From Paroedura picta (taxonomy: Eukaryota > Chordata > Lepidosauria > Squamata > Gekkonidae): a DNA stretch of 64,000 bases. Positions 22,201-31,310 of the stretch are shown here, one piece after another. Position 1 is the stretch's first letter; every line of letters begins with the position of its first letter. Under the pieces are notes generated by a model that saw only the letters and a program-made list of their open reading frames with translations, searched no databases and was not told the origin of the DNA. The position numbers were made by a program, and so were the translations under genes. The DNA lies in the NCBI RefSeq assembly GCF_049243985.1, contig NC_135384.1, positions 11,838,501 through 11,902,500 of the forward strand, in the 5' to 3' direction.

Positions 22201-23880
22201 CAGTGATGTGAGCTTCAAGTGGAACACACGGGCAACAATGTCTGGTCTGTTTTCTGCTGGCTGTCCTTGAAGGTTGTCCTGGATTTCTGGCCATTGTGGG
22301 TTGCAAGTCATTGTAATGAATAGGTCAGGCTTACTGTACTGTCGGACAATAGCCATGGCATCTTGATAGTTTTGCATCATGTTTCTTGGACTGCCCTGGA
22401 AGGAGGATGGTAAGATGATAGCAGTGCCTGGTGGGGGAGTGTTTCCTGTGGCTTGTTGAAGGTGGTCCATGAGTCCACGGTAATTCTCCGCTCGTAGAGT
22501 ATTCTGATTCTGGCGTAGATAATTGAGACGGTTGGCCTCTGTTTTGACATAGGCATCAACAATGTATTGCTGAGTTAGTTTGCCCGCTGCAAGAAATGGA
22601 TTAAATGTGTCTCGGACGGAAAGACGGTACTGGTAGTACTGCATCTGAGTGACACGTGTGCGTGGGTGTGCACTCTGTTGGTGGAGTTGTGCAATTGCTC
22701 TAGGTCGCTGTTGGAGGGGTATATCTATTCCCCAGCTTTGGTCTCCTAAGGGGAAAAGTAATGGGTAGACCATGGGCTCCAGGTTTGGATCGAGAATGGA
22801 GATCCGCTCAGTACGTGCGGGGTGATCAGTAGATGGCCTGCGGCAGTGGATGAGCAAGTCGCGATGTAGAGGTGGGCATCCGTCATCAGCTTCAAAGATG
22901 ATGGCAACCTCATTAGACCAAGGGACATTGTAACGGCGTGGATCATGTTCCCTGTCTTGAAGGATGGCCATGGTGACAGTGGATGGTGTAGCATGTTTTT
23001 GGCGAGCTTCTTGGATGCACTCCTGTTCGACTTCATAGAGCATTTTGCAGGCCTGTGCAAAAGGGTTGTTTTCAGCCATGAAGTTGCTGAGTTGTTGTAG
23101 GAGGATTGGGTTACATGACTCATTTTCAGGTCGTTGAAGTCGTTGGTGTGCCGCTTCCAGGGAATCTAGAATGTAGAGCTGTGCATATGAGCGTGGTTCC
23201 CCAGTGTTTGGATGTAGTGCCCCGGCACGGTGGTAGATAGTTCCACATATCCTAAAGCAGTATGGCCCATGGCGAGGTGGGGCAGCAATAGAGGCACCCA
23301 TGGATGCAAATGCCAATGAACTGTTGATGGAGCGAATGTTGGTCATGAAGTTGGTGGCGTGGTCATGTTGTCTGGTTAGGAGGTCATTGATGAGGGTGGC
23401 TGTGCGAATTGGTGGCAGGTCAACAGCTCCCTTAGTGCAGCATGTTGAGTAGTGGTGTCCTTGGTGTTTCTCTCCAGGGAAGTGTTTTGCTTGGCAAGAT
23501 AGGCATGTCTCTGTGAGGTTTCCAGAGCAGTGTGGTTCCGAGGTTGGTAGGGTGCCGGGCATGGTGAAAGCTAGAGGTAGATGTCCTTGTATAGTGGGGG
23601 CAAGAGGAAGTACAGGAGCATTGTGCTGAATGTCCGGGGAGTTGCGTGGATTCTTGTCTGTGGATTGTTCTGTAATGTGTTGCTGTGTAGTGGTAGCTGT
23701 TGGAGATGGTTGTTGGCTTGTAGTATGTGCAGCACAGCTTTGTCTGCGTCGTTCACTGCGCCATCTATAGGTATCAGCAGTCTTTTGTGGATTGCGTGAC
23801 GCACGATATCTGCGGTTGGAGGCGGCATGAGCATCTGTAGATGTCTGTTTGTCACTGCGTTGACGTTTCTTGCGTGGCAT
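19288..23880 (-). CDS. Helitron Rep/helicase, 1530 residues, intact
   Basis: One open frame carries all Helitron transposase parts. There is a basic N-terminus (1-50). A CLSC...CC zinc-finger-like cluster spans 126-148. The Helitron-like N domain (about 360-600) ends in the HUH motif (GLPHAHLLLLL, H589 and H591, binding the metal ion). The two-tyrosine site is YLFKYIYKG (Y724, Y728), which nicks and rejoins single-stranded DNA. A Pif1-family SF1 helicase fills the C-terminal third: Walker A GPGGTGKT at 1067-1074, Walker B IIWDEAT at 1144-1150, LILGGDFRQTLPVV at 1179-1192, then INKSQGQTL and LYVAISRVR. The length is usual for animal Helitrons, and no stop or frameshift is present. The start is the first in-frame ATG (MPRKKRQRSD), preceded on the - strand by a possible splice acceptor (CCCTTTAACAG). 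All named catalytic residues are present, so it may be active. Confidence 0.96.
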   Translation of the reverse strand: MPRKKRQRSDKQTSTDAHAASNRRYRASRNPQKTADTYRWRSERRRQSCAAHTTSQQPSPTATTTQQHITEQSTDKNPRNSPDIQHNAPVLPLAPTIQGHLPLAFTMPGTLPTSEPHCSGNLTETCLSCQAKHFPGEKHQGHHYSTCCTKGAVDLPPIRTATLINDLLTRQHDHATNFMTNIRSINSSLAFASMGASIAAPPRHGPYCFRICGTIYHRAGALHPNTGEPRSYAQLYILDSLEAAHQRLQRPENESCNPILLQQLSNFMAENNPFAQACKMLYEVEQECIQEARQKHATPSTVTMAILQDREHDPRRYNVPWSNEVAIIFEADDGCPPLHRDLLIHCRRPSTDHPARTERISILDPNLEPMVYPLLFPLGDQSWGIDIPLQQRPRAIAQLHQQSAHPRTRVTQMQYYQYRLSVRDTFNPFLAAGKLTQQYIVDAYVKTEANRLNYLRQNQNTLRAENYRGLMDHLQQATGNTPPPGTAIILPSSFQGSPRNMMQNYQDAMAIVRQYSKPDLFITMTCNPQWPEIQDNLQGQPAENRPDIVARVFHLKLTSLLDDLMRRHIFGTPVAQVHVVEFQKRGLPHAHLLLLLKQPFKPHTPDIIDLIVSAEIPDPQKMPALYAAVTKHMIHGPCGDKYRYAPCMKEDKCSKRFPKSFEEDTQPNQNGYPLYRRRDNGRTAAVRGATLDNRWVVPYNPYLLLRYNCHINVEVCASVKSVKYLFKYIYKGYDCATIRLTETNQRYDEIKMHVDSRYVSPPEAMWRLLSYNLHAQSHSIVRLPVHLPDYQSVIFDARTLQTNPATVESNAQRDTMLTAWFLLNSEHEEARSILYIDIPKTYIFQKDIRKWVPRKRQATNIIGRMYSVNFAADTERYCLRLLLLHIPGATSFEDIRTYNGIQCASFQEAALQRGLLQDDNVWDATMADAALYTMPHALRDLFAYILIYGVVPRPQQLFDNYKTQLWEDYATQHGQEHTDNCITCLARTLTDIDTTLRINGSSCRKKGLQPPPTIINTPPEEHTPQHYHNLATQMVATLNAQQLAAYNSILDASQDNTCPHRCYFIDGPGGTGKTYLYTTLIYTFKGLGGHVLPVASTGIAANLLPGGKTFYNQFKLLPPLTETSSSNISPDSRDATLIRTAYAIIWDEATMAPRAALTAIDRLLQELMSSNKPFGGKLLILGGDFRQTLPVVKHGNRTTTIEATIKHHPLWTHFNIFPLTVNVRATDPAFSQWILQIGDGAHDITPPLPEDMVEIPRQTITTQDLATDIFGTQFTAEQTHTFTDRAILCPKNSHVDTLNASILRRLEGNVTTYYSVDSIEDENEENSEIFFPIEFLNSLNPTGMPLHQLTLKTGAIVILLRNLNTNKGLCNGTRLIITDLRPNILLARIATGSASGDTVFIPRITLAPKDPDLPFTLCRLQFPVKLAFAMTINKSQGQTLRKVGLHLEEPVFSHGQLYVAISRVRRFQDLHIHVTSQPQQGMLLPGSDQIFTKNIVFPEILIQKTHNQPQEQHPHLSSLDLSPDHPTSAH

Positions 23881-24130
23881 GGCTACGTTAGTCTTATCTG
23901 ACGGATGAGTAGGGGATGCCTGTTAAAGGGATGAGTGGTTTGTACTTTCGGAATGGAATGAAGGGTGATTGAAGGCAATGGATTGTGGTTCATGTGTCCT
24001 TACCAGTCAAATGGCGTTGCTGTTGCACAGGATGTGATCAGAGTCGGTTTGCAGGATGTGAGAAGACTGTCAGTAGCAGGAATGTGATATGGTGGTGCAG
24101 TAGGTGGAGGTGCAGGTAGGTAGGAGATGC

Positions 24131-27100
24131 AGAACCCCCGTTTCAGGGGGTGAGTAGGAGGTCAGAAGAGTGGTGGGGGCAGGAGTCTTGGTAGGCCGTA
24201 GAGTCGCTGGAGAGGCTGGCAGGCACACAGGCAGCTGTGGAAGGGAGCCAGAAGGGGAAAGGATGAGGGTGGGCTTGGGTGTGGGGAGGGGACAGTTTCC
24301 GTAGAGGAGGGAAGAGAGTGGGAAGCGTGGGGGCTGGCACGTTAGCGGTACTTACCAAGAGGCTTGTGGGGAGGATGCAGAACCCCCGTTTCAGGGGGTG
24401 AGTAGGAGGGCAGAAGAGTGGTGGGGGCAGGAGTCTTGTTAGGCCGTAGAGTAGCTGGAGAGGCTGGCAGGCACACAGGCAGCTGTGGAAGGGAGCCAGA
24501 AGGGGCAAGGATGAGGGTGGGCTTGGGTGTGGGGAGGGGACAGTCTCCATAGAGGGGGGAAGAGAGTGGGAAGTGTGGGGCGTGGCACGTTAGCGGTACT
24601 TACCAAGAGGCTTGTGGGGAGGATGCAGAACCCCCGTTTCAGGGGGTGAGTAGGAGGGCAGAAGAGTGGTGGCGGCAGGAGTCTTGGTAGGCCGTAGAGT
24701 AGCTGGAGAGGCTGGCAGGCACACAGGCAGCTGTGGAAGGGAGCCAGAAGGGGCAAGGATGAGGGTGGGCTTGGGTGTGGGGAGGGGACAGTCTCCATAG
24801 AGGGGGGAAGAGAGTGGGAAGTGTGTTGCCTGGCACGTTAGCAGTACTTACCAAGAGGCTTGTGGGGAGGATGCAGAACCCCCGTTTCAGGGGGTGAGTA
24901 GGAGGTCGGAAGAGTGGTGGCGACAGGAGTCTTGGTAGGCCGTAGAGTAGCTGGAGAGGCTGGCAGGCACACAGGCAGCTGTGGAAGGGAGCCAGAAGGG
25001 GCACGGATGAGGGTGGGCTTGGGTGTGGGGAGGGGACAGTTTCCGTAGAGGAGGGAAGAGAGTGGGAAGTGTGGGGGCTGGCACGTTAGCGGTACTTACC
25101 AAGAGGCTTGTGGGGAGGATGCAGAACCCCCGTTTCAGGGGGTGAGTAGGAGGGCAGAAGAGTGGTGGGGGCAGGAGTCTTGGTAGGCCGTAGAGTAGCT
25201 GGAGAGGCTGGAAGGACACAGGCAGCTGTGGAAGGGAGCCAGAAGGGGCAAGGATGAGGGTGGGCTTGGGTGTGGGGAGGGGACAGTCTCCATAGACGGG
25301 GGAAGAGAGTGGGAAGTGTGGGGCCTGGCACGTTAGCGATACTTACCAAGAGGCTTGTGGGGAGGATGCAGAACCCCCGTTTCAGGGGGTGAGTAGGAGG
25401 GCAGAAGAGTGGTGGGGGCAGGAGTCTTGGTAGGCCGTAGAGTAGCTGGAGAGTCTGGCAGGCACACAGGCAGCTGTGGAAGGGAGCCAGAAGGGGCAAG
25501 GATGAGGGTGGGCTTGGGTGTGGGGAGGGGACAGTTTCCGTAGAGGAGGGAAGAGAGTGGGAAGTGTGGGGCCTGGCACGATAGCGGTACTTACCAAGAG
25601 ACTTGTGGGGAGGATGCAGAACCCCCGTTTCAGGGGGTGAGTAGGAGGTCGGAAGAGTGGTGGCGGCAGGAGTCTTGGTAGGCCGTAGAGTACCTGGAGA
25701 GGCTGGCAGGCACACAGGCAGCTGTGGAAGGGAGCCAGAAGGGGCAAGGATGAGGGTGGGCTTGGGTGTGGGGAGGGGACAGTCTCCGTAGAGGGGGGAA
25801 GAGAGTGGGAAGTGTGGGGGCTGGCACGTTAGCGGTACTTACCAAGAGGCTTGTGGGGAGGATGCAGAACCCCTGTTTCAGGGGGTGAGTAGGAGGGCAG
25901 AAGAGTGGTGGGGGCAGGAGTCTTGGTAGGCTGTAGAGTAGCTGGAGAGGCTGGCAGGCACACAGGCAGCTGTGGAAGGGAGCCAGAAGGGGCAAGGATG
26001 AGGGTGGGCTTGGGTGTGGGGAGGGGACAGTCTCCATAGAGGGGGGAAGAGAGTGGGAAGTGTGTTGCCTGGCACGTTAGCAGTACTTACCAAGAGGCTT
26101 GTGGGGAGGATGCAGAACCCCCGTTTCAGGGGGTGAGTAGGAGGTCGGAAGAGTGGTGGCGACAGGAGTCTTGGTAGGCCGTAGAGTAGCTGGAGAGGCT
26201 GGCAGGCACACAGGCAGCTGTGGAAGGGAGCCAGAAGGGGCACGGATGAGGGTGGTCTTGGGTGTGGGGAGGGGACAGTTTCCGTAGAGGAGGGAAGAGA
26301 GTGGGAAGTGTGGGGGCTGGCACGTTAGCGGTACTTACCAAGAGGCTTGTGGGGAGGATGCAGAACCCCCGTTTCAGGGGGTGAGTAGGAGGGCAGAAGA
26401 GTGGTGGGGGCAGGAGTCTTGGTAGGCCGTAGAGTAGCTGGAGAGGCTGGAAGGACACAGGCAGCTGTGGAAGGGAGCCAGAAGGGGCAAGGATGAGGGT
26501 GGGCTTGGGTGTGGGGAGGGGACAGTCTCCATAGACGGGGGAAGAGAGTGGGAAGTGTGGGGCCTGGCACGTTAGCGATACTTACCAAGAGGCTTGTGGG
26601 GAGGATGCAGAACCCCCGTTTCAGGGGGTGAGTAGGAGGGCAGAAGAGTGGTGGGGGCAGGAGTCTTGGTAGGCCGTAGAGTAGCTGGAGAGTCTGGCAG
26701 GCACACAGGCAGCTGTGGAAGGGAGCCAGAAGGGGCAAGGATGAGGGTGGGCTTGGGTGTGGGGAGGGGACAGTTTCCGTAGAGGAGGGAAGAGAGTGGG
26801 AAGTGTGGGGCCTGGCACGTTAGCGGTACTTACCAAGAGGCTTGTGGGGAGGATGCAGAACCCCCGTTTCAGGGGGTGAGTAGGAGGTCGGAAGAGTGGT
26901 GGCGGCAGGAGTCTTGGTAGGCCGTAGAGTACCTGGAGAGGCTGGCAGGCACACAGGCAGCTCTGGAAGGGAGCCAGAAGGGGCAAGGATGAGGGTGTGC
27001 TTGGGTGTGGGGAGGGGACAGTCTCCATAGAGGGGGGAAGAGAGTGGGAAGTGTGTTGCCTGGTACGTTAGCAGTACTTACCAAGAGGCTTGTGGGGAGG

Positions 27101-27860
27101 ATGCAGAACCCCCGTTTCAGGGGGTGAGTAGGAGGTCGGAAGAGTGGTGGCGGCAGGAGTCTTGGTAGGCCGTAGAGTAGCTGGAGAGGCTGGCAGGCAC
27201 ACAGGCAGCTGTGGAAGGGAGCCAGAAGGGGCAAGGATGAGGGTGGGCTTGGGTGTGGGGAGGGGACAGTCTCCGTAGAGGGGGGAAGAGAGTGGGAAGT
27301 GTGGGGCCTGGCACGTTAGCGGTACTTACCAAGAGGCTTGTGGGGAGGATGCAGAACCCCCGTTTCAGGGGGTGAGTAGGAGGTCGGAAGAGTGGTGGCG
27401 GCAGGAGTCTTGGTAGGCCGTAGAGTACCTGGAGAGGCTGGCAGGCACACAGGCAGCTCTGGAAGGGAGCCAGAAGGGGCAAGGATGAGGGTGGGCTTGG
27501 GTGTGGGGAGGGGACAGTCTCCATAGAGGGGGGAAGAGAGTGGGAAGTGTGGGGCCTGGCACGTTAGCGGTACTTACCAAGAGGCTTGTGGGGAGGATGC
27601 AGAACCCCCGTTTCAGGGGGTGAGTAGGAGGTCGGAAGAGTGGTGTGGGCAGGAGTCTTGGTAGGCCGTAGAGTAGCTGGAGAGGCTGGCAGGCACACAG
27701 GCAGCTGTGGAAGGGAGCCACAAGGGGCAAGGATGAGGGTGGGCTTGGGTGTGGGGAGGGGAGGGGACAGTCTCCATAGAGGGGTGAAGAGAGTGGGAAG
27801 TGTGGGGCCTGGCACGTTAGCGGTACTTACCAAGAGGCTTGTGGGGAGGATGCAGAACCC
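24131..27860 (-). repeat. Tandem array of 15 monomers, 248 bp each
   Basis: The marker AACCCCCG recurs at 24133, 24381, 24629, 24877, 25125, 25372, 25620, 25868, 26116, 26364, 26611, 26859, 27107, 27355, 27603 and (last) 27856. Spacing is 247-248, with 253 for the final unit. Monomers differ by only a few per cent. On the - strand each holds CTCTTGGTAAGTACC (splice donor consensus), a pyrimidine tract ending CCCTTCCACAG (acceptor consensus), and a small hairpin (ACCCCC and GGGGGT). The length is not a multiple of three, so the many 110-210-residue frames through it shift from unit to unit and are not genes. It sits 250 bases upstream of the Helitron ORF, reading in the same direction. Confidence 0.95.
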
Positions 27861-29290
27861 CCGTTTCAGGGGGTTTGTAGGAGGCTTGGAGAATGTTGGG
27901 ATTTTAGATGTATGGTGGAGAGGCGGGCAGGTACGTAGGCAGGTGCGGAATGGATGCAGTAGTGGGGACGCTTGTTAAGAGGGGTTGTGATGAGCTTGCA
28001 AGGTGCAGAAGATTGGCGGGAAGGTGTTAGGATGCCGAGGGATGGGGAAGCAGCAGTAGTCACTGAGGAGTCTGTGGAGACAAAGGCAACTATTGGGGCA
28101 GAGGGTATATTTGTAACGGGAAACGCTTGGAGGGAGTAGGATTGTAGGAGATTTGTGTAGTAGGGTCAAACAGGTGCAGGCTCATAGGCTGCAGTGGAAG
28201 GGAAACAGGAGGTTTTAAGGGCGGTGTTGTGTGTGTAAGTGTTGTTGAGTGTGAAAGGTTTTGTGGGCAGGCTGCTATGGAGGAGGAAGTTCGGAGTGGT
28301 ATTCACGAAGTAGAGAGTCTGTAGGGAGGCCTGATTTGTGGTGGAGGTGTCTTCACAGTAGCGCAGAAGGATGATTGAAGCAGGAGAGTAGGCAAGTCTA
28401 TCTGTGGAGGAAAGAAAGAAGGGTAAGAGCGTTCCGTGTATTGTGGTGGTTTATGAGCAAGTGTCAGGTAGGCATGTGGTGGGGAGGGGTATATAGGAGA
28501 GGCTGGGAGAAGGGGAGGGATGTGGGAGACAGTGTCGAAATTGCTGGATGTATGGTAGGTGTGGCTTCAGGCAAGCAGTCCAAGGAGTCTGCCAGAGATG
28601 CAGGTCGTGTTCTCCTCGTTGGAGTCACAGGATGATGTGGTTTGCTCTGTAAAAGGAGAACAGAGGTGTAAGCAGGAGAAATATCAGGTTTGTAAGGGGT
28701 CGGGGGAAAGATAGGGAGAGTTATTTCAAAGAGTAGGGAATAGTCACTGTTTTGGTAGGTCTGAGTGGGAGAGAGGTAGTGCTGGCCATGGATGTGGGCA
28801 TAGTGGCAAGGAGGGCAGCACAGGGCACTGTGGGGTTTTGGGTGCTTCAGATGGGTGTAGAAGGATTGCCAGTACCCAGGTGTCCTTGTGGGAGAAGTGC
28901 TGGTGGGGAGGCAGTATTGCAGTCTGAGGATGGTGGGAGATGGAGCAAATGATGGCAGCATCACTCACCGAGGGGGAGCGTAGGTGTTTGTAATTGTGGT
29001 GGTAGCAGGATGGTCTGGAGGCTGATTGACGCTGGAGAGACTGGCAAGCAAGCTGGCAGCTGTGGAATGGGCACAGAAAGAGCAAGGATAAGCAAGGATT
29101 AGGGTGGAGGCACACAGGGAAGTGTGAATTGGTCATGGGAGAGGCGTAGCAAGTGTGGTTTTGTAGAGACAGGAGGAGGGCAGGGAAATGTTGAGAGGGG
29201 CAGGAGTGAGAGCAGAATCATGTAGGAGGGAATGTTGGTGGGAACCTGGTAGAGGGAGATGGCAGGGGGAAGACAGAGGTTGAAGGGGAG
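27861..29290 (-). repeat. Degenerate outer part of the 248-bp array
   Basis: The sequence remains G-rich and keeps scattered monomer landmarks. The clearest are at 28970-29220: GCTGGAGAGACTGGCAAGC, GGCAGCTGTGGAATGGGC and AGCAAGGATTAGGGTGG. Others occur at 28190-28210. Old, diverged monomers at one edge are the usual pattern when an array expands from the other side. Confidence 0.6.
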
Positions 29291-29625
29291 AATGGCTTGA
29301 ACGGAGGATGCACAGAAGAAGAAGAAGAGGAAGAGGAAGAAGAGGAGGAGGAGGAGCAGGAGGAGGAAGAGCTGGGTCTTAGTTGCCGCCATTATCTATC
29401 CAAAGGACTCTCAAAGCAGTGTACATTTACCTCCCTTTTCCTCTCCTCACAACCGATACCCAGTGATGTGGATGGATGAGGTGGAGAGAGCCCTGACAGC
29501 ACCGCTTGGTCAGAACAATGTTATGTGTGCCATGGGAAGGCCAAGTGCACCCACCTGGCTGCATGTGGGGGGGGTTGTAGAATGAGACCTTGCAGGCCAG
29601 ATTAGAAATCTGCAGTCCTAGGATG
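29291..29625 (-). mobile_element. Sauria-type SINE with long GAA/GGA tail
   Basis: An AGAAGAAGAAGAGGAAG tail is followed by the reverse body (CTCAAAGCAGTGTACATTTA, CTGGCTGCATGTGG) and the head remnant near 29600. It is more diverged than the copy at 5326. Confidence 0.8.
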
Positions 29626-29654
29626 TAAGGAGGTATGTGTTGAGAGCCCCCCAC

Positions 29655-29840
29655 GCCAGTCATCTGGTGAAGTAAATGAGGCAGGATGTCTGAGGGAGAC
29701 TGCGTGTTCTTGGAATCAAAGGAACCTGCCATTAGCTGGAACCAAAAGATGTTTCAATCTATGCATGGAGTGGCTTGACCTCATAAATTTCAACTCCTGA
29801 TTTAACGTGACTTGTACCCAGGACATTATTCCGAGGTTTG
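29655..29840. repeat. Copy of the Helitron left-flank sequence
   Basis: Collinear with about 18435-18680 (CCAGTCATCTGG, CCATTAGCTGG, TCTATGCATGGAG, AATTTCAACTCCTGATTT). It is either a diverged dispersed repeat or the trace of an old tandem duplication that now brackets the Helitron. Confidence 0.5.
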
Positions 29841-31310
29841 TTTGGTTTTTTTGGGGGGAGGGGGGTATTATTATTATTATTTTTAAAATGCCTTGAATGC
29901 CATTGCAGTTTTTAAAGTCAAAGTGGTTTCCTAATCCTTCCCTCAAATTCCATGGGTGAGCCAGCAGCCAAAGTTCTTCAGACAGGAAAAGAGGCAACTC
30001 AGGCAGGAGAGGGCAATAAAAACGTAGGGTAAAATTTGTTTGTAACACAGGGAAGTGGTTTTCATGTCATTGGCCCAAGGTAACCTGCATATTGTAACCT
30101 GCATAGAAGTCTCTATCTGAAACAGTAGTTTGTACTTGCTCTGAAAAAACACTAATTGGGCAATGGTTCTCTATGGCAGGTACACGTATGCCCTATGAAA
30201 GCATTCCCAGAAAGATGCTAATTAAAAGCTGTGTAAATCATAGAGGAGATAGCTTGATCTAACTGTATTGTAAGTTTAGCACTGTGTATTGGCAGGATTC
30301 CTACGACTGTTAAAGCCATATCACGTAACCTAACCTCCAGGCCCAGGGAATTGTGCAATGTTTGTGTCTTATGTATCATCAAATCCTGCTGAAGCAAATG
30401 CTTACAGCAACCAGTCTCAGCAAAGGCAGGTGTCATTGGTTTTGGCTTTGGAGATTTCCATGCATGCAACAATTCTTCCAACAGCAGTGAAATCATGTTT
30501 TATTCTCTCAGTGTGCACAAAGTACAAACAGTTGTATCCTCACATACTGTTCTGCATGCACAAAACACAGAAAGGGGAATTTCTTCTGATAAAAGTTAAA
30601 AACCAAATTGAAATTATAGTGGAGATATTATCAAACCAATGTTTCCCAGAGTGGGTTGGCACGTTATGTGGGCAGTGGTATAAATTCTTCAGTCATGTGG
30701 TTAAATTAGCATAGAAGGTGATGGGGATTCTGAATATGAGGACAATGAGTTCTCAACATTCCCCCCCCCCCCACGGCAACATATATGTATTGTGTTCATG
30801 GTTAGTGCAAACTACATAATGTTGGGTGATGTTTGCCTTCAAGGTTCGAATTGGTCCAATATTGTAATGAAGGCAAAGAAGCTGTTAAGTAGCCCCGAAG
30901 AAATAATCCATAGCACATATTGAAGTGTGAAAGGCATCTTCAGCGTCATGTGGGCAAGCAGTATACTGCATGGTCAGCACTGCAAGTCTACTGTGAGCAG
31001 AAACAGTGTTTTAACCTGATGGATAAGCATCAAGGAGAGGGGGGGGGTGTTATTATTTGTCCTCTGTTTGTGTTCTTCTTGCACAAATGAGCTGTTGAAC
31101 AGTCATGGGACAGGGTGTAGCCAGAGCAGGTGGATTTTCCAAGGACAGGGTAAAAAATGTGGGCTTAAAAGCAGCTGTTGAGTGTCAGTGAGAAGTTGAA
31201 CAGGGATGGGGTATGAGCTATTGCAAGTAATATGGTAGGAGATGGGAGCAAGTCACATGATCCACAAACTTATCTCTGTGATCAGGTAAAGGGGCAGAAG
31301 AACAGTTCTG
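29841..31310. other. Intergenic, nothing recognised
   Basis: Ordinary AT-rich DNA with C and G runs near 29850 and 30762. The 118-residue frame at 30358-30714 has no recognisable features. Confidence 0.5.

Larger units (their letters stand above)
18696..24130 (-). mobile_element. Helitron rolling-circle transposon (supported part; 5' end not located)
   Basis: A Helitron transcribed on the - strand. Its 3' end is at 18696, with a 10-bp hairpin followed by CTAG and a flanking T, as Helitrons require. The 3' UTR holds an AATAAA on the - strand at 19165-19170, about 120 bases after the ORF stop. One undamaged ORF spans 19288-23880. The base composition (G-rich on +, pyrimidine-rich on -) differs from the AT-rich OR flanks. 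The 5' end (TC after A on the - strand) lies to the right. The monomer array starting near 24130 is probably part of the element's 5' region, but this is inference. The intact ORF suggests a recent insertion, possibly by horizontal transfer as known for reptile Helitrons. Confidence 0.93.

Noticed and set aside
24143-27833. Chain of 110-210-residue proline-rich frames on the - strand (SPPHTQAHPHP, LPRLLPPPLF)
   Set aside because: They follow the 248-bp monomer, whose length is not a multiple of three. Frames change between units and exist only because the array is pyrimidine-rich.
24131-29290. CRISPR-like regular repeats
   Set aside because: The 248-bp units are contiguous tandem repeats with no spacers, in a vertebrate genome.
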